Shown: one piece after another, positions 1 to 8,297 of the stretch
Numbering within the stretch: position 1 is the first letter of the stretch
Layout of the letters: each line of letters opens with the position of its first letter
NCBI RefSeq assembly: GCF_017996735.1
Contig: NZ_JAGOGJ010000012.1
Span: forward strand, 19,983-83,982
Direction: 5' to 3'
Length of the DNA stretch: 64,000 nucleotides
DNA from: Niveispirillum sp.
GTDB taxonomy: Bacteria; Pseudomonadota; Alphaproteobacteria; Azospirillales; Azospirillaceae
Notes under the pieces: model-generated
The model's input: only the letters and a program-made list of their open reading frames with translations
What the model was told of the DNA's origin: nothing
Databases searched by the model: none
Program-made: the position numbers and the translations under genes

Positions 1-373
1 TGTCGGCATCCAGGCGGATTTCGCTGCCATCCCAAAGCTGCACGGCCCGCGTTTCGCCACGCGCCGTGACGTGGGTTTCCCGCGCCCAGGCCAGCCAGTG
101 CGGCGGCACGGCCAGCAGCAGGGCCAGGCACGCCGCCAGCGCGGCAAAACCTGTGGCAAAGGGTCGGGGCGGACGGACGGACCGGACCGGGGCAGGGGAT
201 CGCGGCCCGGCCTGTTCCCAGGCCCTGGCCACCCGTTCCATGGCGGCGGCATGGGCGGGGTCCTGTTCCAGCCAGCGGCGGAATTCCCGCCGGGTGGCGG
301 CATCCCGCCCGGCCCGCAGCCGCGCCATCCAGCGGGCCGCCTGTTCCAGATCATGATCGGCGGGCAGGGTCAT
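1..373 (-). CDS. FecR-family anti-sigma factor (partial, runs off the left edge)
   Basis: Inner-membrane anti-sigma/signal relay protein that would control the adjacent ECF sigma factor in response to a TonB-dependent outer-membrane receptor. Only the N-terminal ~124 residues are present. They show the cytoplasmic FecR N-terminal domain (an EQAARWMARLRAG stretch near residue 9 and a REFRRWLEQD stretch), one hydrophobic segment around residues 75-95, and the start of the periplasmic FecR domain (GETRAVQLWDGSEIRLDAD). The start ATG overlaps the sigma-factor stop as ATGA, so the two are translationally coupled. The usual third partner, a FecA-like receptor, would lie outside the window to the left. 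Family assignment is firm; the signal is unknown. Confidence 0.85.
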   Translation of the reverse strand, partial: MTLPADHDLEQAARWMARLRAGRDAATRREFRRWLEQDPAHAAAMERVARAWEQAGPRSPAPVRSVRPPRPFATGFAALAACLALLLAVPPHWLAWARETHVTARGETRAVQLWDGSEIRLDAD

Positions 374-927
374 GACGCCCCCCGGCCGCCGGTGCGGCGG
401 GCCAGATGCAGCAGGGCGCGTTCGACATGCCGGGTCACGGCCCCGACCTCGATCCCCAGCCTTGCCGCGATGTCGCGATGGCTCAGCCCTTCTACCCGGC
501 ACAGCAGGAAGGCATCGCGGCAGACGGGGTCCAGCTCGGCCAGCGCCGCCTGTACATGGCCCAGCCGCTGACGCGCCGCGACCACGCGTTCCGGCGTGGC
601 GACATCATCACTGCCGGCGTCCATCCCGTCTTCCAGCGGCACATGCCGGCCGCCGGCCCGCGCCTGAGCGCGCCGGAAATTGTCGGTCAGCAGGTTGGCG
701 GCGGCGCGCAGCAGAAAGCCCTTCCAGTTGGCGATGCCGGTGCGCGGGGCGGTGGCGGCGATGACGCGGGAATAAACTTCCTGCACATGGTCCTCCGCAT
801 CCTGCGGGCAGGGCAGGCGGGCGCGGAAATAGGCGCGCATCAGGTCGCCATGGCGGGGCAGCGCCGTTTCCAGCAGCTCCACCCCCAGCACCCCCTCGAT
901 TTCGCCCCCCGCCATGACCATCCCCAC
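370..927 (-). CDS. ECF (FecI-type) RNA polymerase sigma factor
   Basis: Extracytoplasmic-function sigma factor of about 185 aa, the normal length. Region 2 is visible around residues 28-85 (DAEDHVQEVYSRV, then NWKGFLLRAAANLLTDNFRR) and region 4 around residues 125-180 (LDPVCRDAFLLCRVEGLSHRDIAARLGIE, a helix-turn-helix). The FecR gene follows with a 4-bp overlap, which marks this as an iron/siderophore-type surface-signalling pair. The longest reading starts at a GTG (927) with an AGGGA upstream; in-frame ATGs at codons 3 and 5 are alternatives. The controlled receptor gene is presumably just outside the window. Confidence 0.87.
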   Translation of the reverse strand: MGMVMAGGEIEGVLGVELLETALPRHGDLMRAYFRARLPCPQDAEDHVQEVYSRVIAATAPRTGIANWKGFLLRAAANLLTDNFRRAQARAGGRHVPLEDGMDAGSDDVATPERVVAARQRLGHVQAALAELDPVCRDAFLLCRVEGLSHRDIAARLGIEVGAVTRHVERALLHLARRTGGRGAS

Positions 928-1044
928 CCGGCCGATCCCTGGACGGTCAAGGGGCTAGCACGGTGATGGCGACAGTTTCGTGACACAAGGTGCCACCGTG
1001 CGCAGGCCCGGGGGTGCGGTGGACACATATCACCGGGTCGGCAA

Positions 1045-1959
1045 TCAGGACCGCTGATGGTCCTTGCCCAGGCCCCGGCTGGCCACCACGGCCCCGCCCA
1101 CGATCAGCAGGCAGGCGGCGATGACGGGCCAGGTCAGGCCGGCCCGCCCCGCCGCAATCAGCAGGCCGGTGGACAGCAAGGGCGTGGCATAGGACAGCGC
1201 GCCCAGCGTCTGGATATCCCCGCGCTTCACCCCATGGTCCCAGACGAAGAAGGCCAGGCCCACCGGCCCGATGCCCATGGCCGCGATGATGGACCAGCCC
1301 CATACACCCTGCGGCCAGACCGTCTGTTCGAACAACAAATGGCAGGGCACGGCCAGCACCGCCGTAGCCAGGCAGAAAAAGGCCACGATCTCCGTCGGGA
1401 CCGCCCCGAACCGCCGCGACAGCACCGAATAGCCGGCCCAGGTGACGGAAGCCGCCAGTGCCGCCAGATAGCCGGGCAGATAGCCGGCCTGCACGGACAC
1501 GCCCTTGCCGCCCGTGACCAGCAGCAGGGTGCCGGCCAGCCCTGCCGCCGTGCCCAGCACCTGCGCCCGCCGCAGCCTTTCCCCCGGCAGCAGGCCGGAG
1601 AACAGCACGATCAGCAGCGGCCACAGATAGTTGATCAGGTTGGCTTCCGCTGCCGGCGCCGTCTGCAGGGCCAGGAAATAGAGGAAATGGTAACCGAACA
1701 GCCCGCCGATGCCCAACAGCCAGACGGGCAGGGGCTGTCGCATCACGGCCAGAAGCGGCCGGCCCGTGGCCAGGATCACGCCCAGGCTGACCAGCCCGCC
1801 CAGCCCGAAGGACAGGGCCACCAGCAGGAAGGGTGGCACAGGCCCCGCCAGCGCCGTCAGCAGGGCCAGCGTCGACCAGATCAGGATGGCCGTGCCGCCC
1901 ACCAGGGTGGCGCGCCGGATGGCCCCCGGCGTGGCGGACGGGGCGGCAACGGCGCTCAT
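1045..1959 (-). CDS. EamA/DMT-superfamily exporter, YddG-like
   Basis: Inner-membrane drug/metabolite transporter of 304 aa with about ten hydrophobic helices and two EamA halves. The segment LALQTAPAAEANLINYLWPL is characteristic of the YddG aromatic amino-acid exporter branch. Its start overlaps the stop of an upstream Lrp-family regulator gene (ATGA, 1956-1959), so both are co-transcribed. Lrp regulators often control amino-acid export, which supports an amino-acid efflux role. Substrate specificity is inferred, not visible. Confidence 0.85.
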   Translation of the reverse strand: MSAVAAPSATPGAIRRATLVGGTAILIWSTLALLTALAGPVPPFLLVALSFGLGGLVSLGVILATGRPLLAVMRQPLPVWLLGIGGLFGYHFLYFLALQTAPAAEANLINYLWPLLIVLFSGLLPGERLRRAQVLGTAAGLAGTLLLVTGGKGVSVQAGYLPGYLAALAASVTWAGYSVLSRRFGAVPTEIVAFFCLATAVLAVPCHLLFEQTVWPQGVWGWSIIAAMGIGPVGLAFFVWDHGVKRGDIQTLGALSYATPLLSTGLLIAAGRAGLTWPVIAACLLIVGGAVVASRGLGKDHQRS

Positions 1960-2426
1960 AGAAAGGGCTCCAGCACGCGGGCGGTGGATTTGGTGGTCAG
2001 GACCATGGTGGAATGGGTGGCGCCGAAACCCGACAGCAGGACCAGCAGGCGGTTCAGATGCTGCACATCGGTGGCGCCCACCTTCAGCAGATAGCTCTCG
2101 TCCCCCGCCACCTCATGGCATTCCAGCACCTCGCGCTGGTCGGCGGCGAACCGTTCCAGGTCCGCATCGCGGCCGGGATGGGTGCGTACCCGCACAAAGG
2201 CCGTCATCCGAAGACCCAGGGCGGCGCGGTTGACCTCCGCCCGGTAGCCCTGTATCAGGCCCGAGGCTTCCATCCGGCGCACGCGTTCGGCGACGGCGGG
2301 GGCCGTCAGCCCCACCTGGCGGGCCAGATCGGCGAAGGAAAGTCGCGCATCCCGCTGCAATTCACGCAGCAGATGCAGGCCGATATCGTCAAGCAGGTCG
2401 AGCGGGGATGGGGTGCGGTCGGTCAT
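1956..2426 (-). CDS. Lrp/AsnC-family transcriptional regulator
   Basis: DNA-binding regulator of 156 aa. The N-terminal winged helix-turn-helix (about residues 10-65: LDDIGLHLLRELQRDARLSF, then LARQVGLTAPAVAERVRRME) is followed by an alpha/beta RAM effector-binding domain (LECHEVAGDESYLLKV). A good ribosome site (AGGATGG) precedes the ATG. It overlaps the downstream YddG-like gene by 4 bp and is divergent, across 65 bp, from a LysE-family exporter. It therefore probably senses an amino acid and controls both exporters. Confidence 0.9.
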   Translation of the reverse strand: MTDRTPSPLDLLDDIGLHLLRELQRDARLSFADLARQVGLTAPAVAERVRRMEASGLIQGYRAEVNRAALGLRMTAFVRVRTHPGRDADLERFAADQREVLECHEVAGDESYLLKVGATDVQHLNRLLVLLSGFGATHSTMVLTTKSTARVLEPFL

Positions 2427-2491
2427 GATGGCACCATCCTAACCGGATGTCGCGCCGCACGCCAACCGGTTGAAGGCGGAAGGTACTGGAT
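2427..2491. promoter_or_regulatory. Divergent promoter region between lrp-type gene and lysE-type gene
   Basis: The 65-bp gap separates the two divergent starts, so both promoters and probably the Lrp operator must be packed here or just inside the genes. No clear consensus hexamers can be picked by eye. Function is inferred from geometry only. Confidence 0.35.
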
Positions 2492-3109
2492 TTGCTGGAC
2501 GATATCGGAATTTTCTGGCGGGGCGTGGTGCTGGGCGTGATCATCGCGGCCCCGGTGGGCCCGATCGGCCTGCTCTGTATCCGCCGTTCGCTGGAACGGG
2601 GGCTGGCCACGGGGCTGGCCACGGGGCTAGGGGCAGCATTGGCCGATGCATTTTTCAGCGGCATCGCCGCCTTCGGCATTACCGCCGTTCTGAATATCAT
2701 CACCCAGAATATGCCGCTGCTGCAGGTGGTGGGTGGGCTGTTCCTGCTGATCGTGGCGGTCCACAGCCTGACACGGGAACCCAAGCCGCTGGCCGCCGAG
2801 CCCGTGGCCGGCAACCTGCCGGCCGCCATATTCTCCGGCCTGTTCCTGACCGCCACCAACCCCGTCACCATCCTGGGCATGAGCACGCTGGTCGTCGGTT
2901 TCGGCAATACGCGCGGGCCGGTGGAGGATGGCACCCTGGTGGGGGGCATCTTCCTGGGCTCCCTGCTCTGGTGGGTGTTCCTGTGCGGCGGCGTCACCCT
3001 TCTGCGCCGCCGCGTCACGGGCCGCACGGTGCATTGGATCAATATCGGCACGGGCGTGATCCTGGGCCTTCTGGGTACCTACACGCTGGGCAGTGCGCTC
3101 TGGGGGTAG
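2492..3109 (+). CDS. LysE/RhtB-family amino-acid exporter
   Basis: Inner-membrane exporter of 205 aa with about six hydrophobic segments. The LysE/RhtB signature is seen near the N-terminus (AAPVGPIGLLCIRRSLERG), and the conserved TNPVTILGM segment in the middle. The start is a TTG with GAAGG upstream; no ATG alternative lies close to the first transmembrane helix. It is divergent from the Lrp-family regulator gene, the classic arrangement for regulator-controlled amino-acid efflux. Substrate unknown. Confidence 0.85.
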   Translation: MLDDIGIFWRGVVLGVIIAAPVGPIGLLCIRRSLERGLATGLATGLGAALADAFFSGIAAFGITAVLNIITQNMPLLQVVGGLFLLIVAVHSLTREPKPLAAEPVAGNLPAAIFSGLFLTATNPVTILGMSTLVVGFGNTRGPVEDGTLVGGIFLGSLLWWVFLCGGVTLLRRRVTGRTVHWINIGTGVILGLLGTYTLGSALWG

Positions 3110-3194
3110 GGGGGCATCATGGCGGTTTGGGCTTGTGCCGGCGGCGCGAAATCGTAAGCGGTGCTGTTGGCTTATGAATTCCCTCAGGCTGTGC

Positions 3195-3383
3195 TTTCCC
3201 TCACCCTCCCAAACGCTTGCGCGTTTGGGCCCCTCCCTCTCCCACTGACGTGGGCGAGGGGCGGATCAGGGACCCTCTTGTACCAAGAGCCATGGAGCAT
3301 GCTCTTGGTATCAATTCGCCCCTCGCCCGCTTGCGGGAGAGGGAGGGGCCCATTGGCGTCAGCCAATGGGAGGGTGAGGGAAA
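3195..3383. repeat. Nested ~190-bp intergenic palindrome
   Basis: Arms beginning TTCCCTCACCCTCCC and ending GGGAGGGTGAGGGAAA enclose matching GGGCCCCTCCCTCTCCC/GGGAGAGGGAGGGGCCC blocks. A central hairpin (TACCAAGAGC and GCTCTTGGTA) sits between them. Each outer arm carries its own different mini-hairpin (AAACGC/GCGTTT on the left, CCATTGGC/GCCAATGG on the right). It lies between the LysE-type gene and the 3' end of the convergent diguanylate cyclase gene, so it can also end transcription from both sides. It resembles a bacterial intergenic palindromic repeat or MITE; no coding potential. Confidence 0.75.
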
Positions 3384-3417
3384 TGCGGAGGGTTGAGGAA
3401 AGGCCCCAGCCCTGGCC

Positions 3418-6400
3418 CTATCCCACCACCACCCGGTTGCGCCCGGCCGCCTTGGCGGCGTAGAGGGCGTTGTCGGTGCGGTTGAACAGGCTGGTCTGGG
3501 TTTCGCGGTGCGGCTCGGCCTGGGCCACGCCGATGCTGACCGTCACCTGGATCACCACCCCGTCCAGGATGATGGGCAGGCTGCCCACGGCGACGCGGAT
3601 GCGATCGGCCGCGATCTCGGCATGGGCGGCATCGGTGTGGGAGGTGAGGACGACAAATTCCTCCCCGCCATAGCGGGCCAGCATGTCGGTTTCCCGCAGG
3701 GCGCCCTGTGCCCGCTGCGCCACCTCGCGCAGGACGGTATCCCCGACGAGATGGCCGTAGGTGTCGTTCACTTCCTTGAAATGGTCCAGGTCCAGCATCA
3801 GCACGCAGAAGGGCTGGCCATGGCGCAGGGCGGCGCTCCATTCATGGTCCAGCCGTTCCATGAAGGCACGGCGATTATAGATGCCGGTCAGCGCGTCGCG
3901 GGTGGCCAGTTCGGCCAGCCGGTCATTGGCGTCGCGGAGGCTGGCCGTGCGCTCCTCCACCTTGGCTTCCAACTCGCGCTTCGTCGCGCTCAGCTTGTCG
4001 ATGCGCGCCCGTTCCAGCATCATGACGATGCCCGCCCCCGCCGACAGGGCCACCACCAGGCCCAGGAACCGCACCCAGCCCCATTCGTGCCAGAGATAGG
4101 ACACGGCAACGCCGACGCTGCGTTCGGCCACCACCTGCCCGTCCGGCGCCAGGGCGCGCAGACGCAGGGTATAGCGGCCGGGCGGCAGGTTGGTATAGGC
4201 GGCAAGGCGGCTTTCGCCCTCCGGCGTGGTCCAGTCCGTGTCGAACCCGTCCAGCCGGTAGGCATAGCGGACCGTGCCCGTGACGGCATAGTCCAGCAGG
4301 GCGAATTCCACGGTAAGGCGGCGGTTGCCGGGGGGCAGATGCACCAGACCGGGGGCGCCGGGCAGGTTCAGGACACTGGCATTGGCCGGCTGCCCGCCCG
4401 CCACCACCCGCGTCACGGCCAGCGCGTCCAGATAGGCATGGGAACGGATGCGCGACGGCTGCACCAGAGTGATGCCGTTGGTCCCGCCAAAGACCAGCCC
4501 GCCATCGGGCAGGGTGGTGGCCGATCCCGGCAGATAGGAGGAGATGTTCTCCGACGCGCCGCGTTCCAGCAGAGAGACGCTGAAATCATCGGGATCGATG
4601 GCGGCCAAGCCATTGTCGGTCGACACCCAGATACGCCCGTCGGAACCGGGGGTCAGGCTGGCCACGGTATTGGAGGGCAGCCCGTCCTGTCGCGACACGG
4701 TGCGGAAGGACGGGGGCTGGTCATCGGTGGGTTCCCGCGTCATCAGCGCCACGCCGCCGCCCGTCGTGCCCAGCCACAGCCGCCCCCGGTTATCCAGGGT
4801 CAGGGCCGCCACATAATCATGCGGAAGGCCGTCCGGCCGGTCGGGATCGCGATGGAACCGCCGGAAACCGCCATCCGGCCGCATCAGGTTCAGGCCATTG
4901 GCCGTGCCGACCCAGACGGTGCCGTCGGGCCGGGGCAGGATGGACCAGACCTCGTTGTTGGACAGGCTGTCGGGCTGCGCCGGGTCGGCCGCGAACAGCG
5001 TCGCCTGTCCGTCGCTCAGGGATTGCCGGACCAGCCCGTAATAGGTGCCGATCCACAGATGCTGGTTGCCCACACGCAGGGCCGTGACGTCGCGCCCCTG
5101 TGTGCCCGGCATCGGGAACGGTTGGGGCGTGCGCTCCCCGGCGGCCGGCCGCAACCGCGCCAGACCCGCCGAGCCGACCCAGATGTCGTCGGCACCCGCG
5201 CCACGGATGGCATAGACCGGCGTACCGGCCAGCGCGCCCGGCGCCACACCGCGCCCGAAGGGCACGATATGGCCGCTGGAGAGGTCCAGCCGGTCCAGCC
5301 CGCCATCGTCCAGGCCCAGCCACAGGCCGCCATCGGGGGCGGTCCACAGGCTCCACGCGTCGCGCCCGGAAAAGCCGCGCGTCTGGCCCAGGGCGATGCT
5401 GGCCACGCCGGATGGCATCGAATTATGCCAGGCCACGCCCATATTGGTGGCGACCCAGACGACGCCGCCCCGATCCTTCATGATGCCGCGCGTGAAATTG
5501 CCCTTCAGCGCGCCGGGCACATTGGGATCGGCCCGGAACAGACGCAGGCGGTCCTGCCCGATATCATATTCGACCACCCCGCCGCCGAACAAAGAGATCC
5601 ACAGCACGCCCGGCCGTTCTTCCACGATACCGCGCACCGTGGCGCGGCCCAGCGGCGTGTCGCGGCCCGTCAGGCGGGGATGGGACCGGGCGGCATCATC
5701 CCCCGGGGCCACGGAAACGATGCCGCCGCCATTGGTGCCGATCCAGACCCGGCCGTCCGGGTCCTCGAAAAAGCTCCAGCTACCGGTGGACAGCGCAAGG
5801 GCGCTTTCCGCGTCCGCGCCGGACAGGGTCTGCCAGTGGTCGGCGCCGGCCGGACGGCGGGCCACGGCCTTTTCCGTGCCGGCCCACAGGGTCCCGGCCC
5901 GGTCGCGGAAGATGGCGAAGACATAGCCCTCGGGGAACCCCAGTTCCCCCGTTCGCACCCGTTCCCGGATCGTCAGATCCCGGCCGACATGGTCCAGCCC
6001 CGCCACGGTGGCGACCCACACCCCGTCCCGTCCATCGGGCGCCAGCGCATAGACCTGGACATGGCCCAGCCCCTCCGGCCCGGCACCCAGCGTCTTGAAC
6101 CGGTCCGTGCGCGGATCGTAATAGGCGACGCCGGCCGTGTGCGTGCCCAGCCACATGCCGCCATCGCTGGCCGGCAGCAGGGCCCGGACAAAACCGTTGG
6201 GCAACGATCCCGGATCGTGCGGATCATGTTCGAAGGTGCGGGTGGCATAGCCGTCAAACCGGTTCAGCCCCCCCAGCGTGCCGATCCAGATGAACCCCGT
6301 CCGGTCCTGGGCCAGGGCCATGACAGTGTTGTTGGACAGACCATCGGCATTGGACAGGGTCTGGAACCCCACCTCCGCCCGTTCGGCCAGAACCACCGAC

Positions 6401-6591
6401 GGATCGGCGGCCATGGCGGGCGGACCATCGATGCCGGCGATGATCCCCACAAGGGAAGCCAGCATGAAACACAATAAATACAGGGATACCCGGCGGTTGT
6501 ACGCCGGGACAGGCATAGTCGAACCGGCCGCCGGTTCGATGCCGCGAGGGCTGCCACCCACTTCTCTGTTCCCCGCACCGCCAGATGACAT
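3418..6591 (-). CDS. Reg_prop beta-propeller / Y_Y_Y / GGDEF diguanylate cyclase
   Basis: Membrane-anchored sensor that would make cyclic di-GMP. An N-terminal signal or anchor (SLYLLCFMLASLVGIIAG) leads to many periplasmic Reg_prop blades (WIGTLGGLNRFDG, WVGTANGLNLMRPDG, WLGTTGGGVAL). A Y_Y_Y domain follows (YAYRLDGFDTDW, YTNLPPGRYTLRLRA), then a transmembrane helix (FLGLVVALSAGAGIVMML), a coiled coil and a C-terminal GGDEF domain. The active site is GGEEF and a canonical inhibitory I-site (RETD) lies five residues upstream, so product feedback is expected. No kinase domain is present, unlike the hybrid two-component version of this architecture. Starts at 6591 (ATG, weak GAGA), 6606 (TTG) or 6516 (ATG directly before the signal peptide) are all possible. 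Confidence 0.88.
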   Translation of the reverse strand: MSSGGAGNREVGGSPRGIEPAAGSTMPVPAYNRRVSLYLLCFMLASLVGIIAGIDGPPAMAADPSVVLAERAEVGFQTLSNADGLSNNTVMALAQDRTGFIWIGTLGGLNRFDGYATRTFEHDPHDPGSLPNGFVRALLPASDGGMWLGTHTAGVAYYDPRTDRFKTLGAGPEGLGHVQVYALAPDGRDGVWVATVAGLDHVGRDLTIRERVRTGELGFPEGYVFAIFRDRAGTLWAGTEKAVARRPAGADHWQTLSGADAESALALSTGSWSFFEDPDGRVWIGTNGGGIVSVAPGDDAARSHPRLTGRDTPLGRATVRGIVEERPGVLWISLFGGGVVEYDIGQDRLRLFRADPNVPGALKGNFTRGIMKDRGGVVWVATNMGVAWHNSMPSGVASIALGQTRGFSGRDAWSLWTAPDGGLWLGLDDGGLDRLDLSSGHIVPFGRGVAPGALAGTPVYAIRGAGADDIWVGSAGLARLRPAAGERTPQPFPMPGTQGRDVTALRVGNQHLWIGTYYGLVRQSLSDGQATLFAADPAQPDSLSNNEVWSILPRPDGTVWVGTANGLNLMRPDGGFRRFHRDPDRPDGLPHDYVAALTLDNRGRLWLGTTGGGVALMTREPTDDQPPSFRTVSRQDGLPSNTVASLTPGSDGRIWVSTDNGLAAIDPDDFSVSLLERGASENISSYLPGSATTLPDGGLVFGGTNGITLVQPSRIRSHAYLDALAVTRVVAGGQPANASVLNLPGAPGLVHLPPGNRRLTVEFALLDYAVTGTVRYAYRLDGFDTDWTTPEGESRLAAYTNLPPGRYTLRLRALAPDGQVVAERSVGVAVSYLWHEWGWVRFLGLVVALSAGAGIVMMLERARIDKLSATKRELEAKVEERTASLRDANDRLAELATRDALTGIYNRRAFMERLDHEWSAALRHGQPFCVLMLDLDHFKEVNDTYGHLVGDTVLREVAQRAQGALRETDMLARYGGEEFVVLTSHTDAAHAEIAADRIRVAVGSLPIILDGVVIQVTVSIGVAQAEPHRETQTSLFNRTDNALYAAKAAGRNRVVVG

Positions 6592-6690
6592 ATCATTGTA
6601 TCTCAATTTTTAGATAAATCTCAAGGTCAGGTTGAAGGCGAGCACGGGGTTGAAAGTCACCGGATCGGTTTGGATGCCCGCAGCGTTTCC

Positions 6691-6704
6691 TTGATCCAGA
6701 TCAT
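6691..6704 (+). promoter_or_regulatory. FNR/FixK/Anr-type operator
   Basis: TTGATCCAGATCAT differs by one base from the TTGAT-N4-ATCAA consensus. It is centred at 6697.5. A TATCAT -10 element at 6726-6731 predicts a start near 6739, which puts the box at -41.5, the class II activator position. It precedes the phosphorylase/MBL operon, implying oxygen-dependent induction. Confidence 0.65.
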
Positions 6705-6725
6705 GGCGGTGGTTTGGTGCGGCCC

Positions 6726-6731
6726 TATCAT
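6726..6731 (+). promoter_or_regulatory. Candidate -10 element of the FNR-type promoter
   Basis: TATCAT sits about 22 bp downstream of the FNR-type box. No -35 hexamer is needed at a class II FNR promoter. The predicted transcript start (about 6739) leaves a leader of about 35 nt before the GTG start. Confidence 0.45.
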
Positions 6732-6773
6732 TGTTCGTTGAAAGAACGAGAAAGTCCGAAGAGGAAACGTATC

Positions 6774-8297
6774 GTGCTGCGGTTGAAGCGTATCGGCATT
6801 TCCACCAGCCGGGAGAATGTCGTTTTCCTGTCGCGGGCCTGCACCACCTATCGCGCCGCCGCGTTCGAGGGGCAGGAGAAGGTGGAGGTGGTGGCCAATG
6901 GTCACCGGCTGGTCGCAACCCTCAATCTGGTCGATGACCCCGCCATCCTGCCGCCCGACTGTCTGGGACTGTCCGAACAGGCCTTTGCCCGCTTTGGTCA
7001 GGCCGATGGCACGCTGGTCCGCCTGGACCATCCCCATCCGCCGAAAAGCCGGGAGGCTCTGCATGCCAAGATCGAGGGGCGAGAACTGGACGAGGCCTGT
7101 TTTCGCGCCATCATCGACGATATCGCCCATCACCGGTATGGCAAGGTGGAGGTGGCGGCCTTTCTGGTGGCCTGCGGGTCCTTCATGACGACGGCGGAAA
7201 CGCTGGCCCTGACCCGCGCCATGGCCGATGCGGGCGAAAGGCTGCACTGGCCGGGTGCGCCGCTGGTGGTGGACAAGCACTGCATCGGCGGCATTCCGGG
7301 CAACCGCACCTCCATGATCGTGGTGCCCATCGTGGCTGCCCACGGCCTGCCCATGCCCAAGACATCCTCCCGCGCCATCACGTCCCCCGCCGGTACGGCC
7401 GACACGATGGAGGTGCTGGCCAATGTCGAAATCGACCTGCCCACCATGCGTTCCATTGTGGCGGAGGCCGGGGGATGCCTGGTCTGGGGTGGGCATGTGA
7501 AGCTGTCGCCGGCCGATGATGTGCTGATCTCCGTCGAACGGCCGCTGAATATCGACACGCGCGAACAGATGGTCGCCTCCATCCTGTCCAAGAAGAAGGC
7601 GGCCGGGTCCACGCATCTGGTCATCGACATGCCCGTGGGACCCAGCGCCAAGGTGCGCAGCGCCGATGACGCGGCCCGGTTGCGCAAGCTGTTCGAATAT
7701 GTGGGCGATGCCATCGGCCTGTCCCTGCGCGTGACCATCAGCGACGGGACCCAGCCCGTGGGGCGCGGCATCGGCCCCGTGCTGGAGGCGCGCGACGTCA
7801 TGGCGGTTCTGGAAAACCGGGCGGACGCGCCGGCCGACCTGCGCGAACGCTCGCTGGCCCTGGCCGGCCGCATCCTGGAATTCGATCCCGCCCTGCGCGG
7901 GGGTGCCGGTCTGGCGCGGGCGCGCGAGCTGCTGGACAGCGGGGCGGCCCTGGCCAAGATGCGGCAGATCATGGCATTGCAGGGACCGCCGCCGCGTGTC
8001 GCCACCCTGGGCACCCTGTCGCACGAGGTGGTGGCCGACCATGACGGGCGTGTCCTGGCCATCGATTGCTACCGCATCGCCCGCATCGCGCGGCTGGCCG
8101 GCGCGCCGTTCGACCCCGGGGCCGGCATCGACCTGTTGAAGAAGGTGGGCGACCCGGTGCAGGCCGGTGAACCGCTCTATCGCATCCATGCCGAACGCGA
8201 GGTGGAATTCCGCTTCGCCTGCGGCCTTGCCGCCGAGGCCTCCGGTTACGCTGTGAACGGCAACGGCAATGGTAACGAAAAGGGACCAACCCCATGA
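6774..8297 (+). CDS. Thymidine/AMP phosphorylase family protein
   Basis: Cytosolic nucleoside or nucleotide phosphorylase of about 508 aa that releases a base and a ribose phosphate. It has the phosphorylase fold with the phosphate-binding loop [14 protein letters not shown] and the signature [20 protein letters not shown]. Both are closer to the archaeal AMP phosphorylase branch (KHSIGG-PGN) than to E. coli DeoA. An N-terminal extension of about 85 residues precedes the helical domain, as in that branch. GTG at 6774 is preferred because AGAGGA lies 8-9 bp upstream; the longer frame opens with a poor TTG at 6714. Its stop overlaps the next start (ATGA). Whether AMP or thymidine is the substrate cannot be told from sequence. 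Confidence 0.87.
   Translation: MLRLKRIGISTSRENVVFLSRACTTYRAAAFEGQEKVEVVANGHRLVATLNLVDDPAILPPDCLGLSEQAFARFGQADGTLVRLDHPHPPKSREALHAKIEGRELDEACFRAIIDDIAHHRYGKVEVAAFLVACGSFMTTAETLALTRAMADAGERLHWPGAPLVVDKHCIGGIPGNRTSMIVVPIVAAHGLPMPKTSSRAITSPAGTADTMEVLANVEIDLPTMRSIVAEAGGCLVWGGHVKLSPADDVLISVERPLNIDTREQMVASILSKKKAAGSTHLVIDMPVGPSAKVRSADDAARLRKLFEYVGDAIGLSLRVTISDGTQPVGRGIGPVLEARDVMAVLENRADAPADLRERSLALAGRILEFDPALRGGAGLARARELLDSGAALAKMRQIMALQGPPPRVATLGTLSHEVVADHDGRVLAIDCYRIARIARLAGAPFDPGAGIDLLKKVGDPVQAGEPLYRIHAEREVEFRFACGLAAEASGYAVNGNGNGNEKGPTP

Noticed and set aside
6657..8189. Minus-strand open frame opposite the phosphorylase
   Set aside because: Gln/His/Gly-rich shadow. The plus strand carries diagnostic phosphorylase motifs and a ribosome site.
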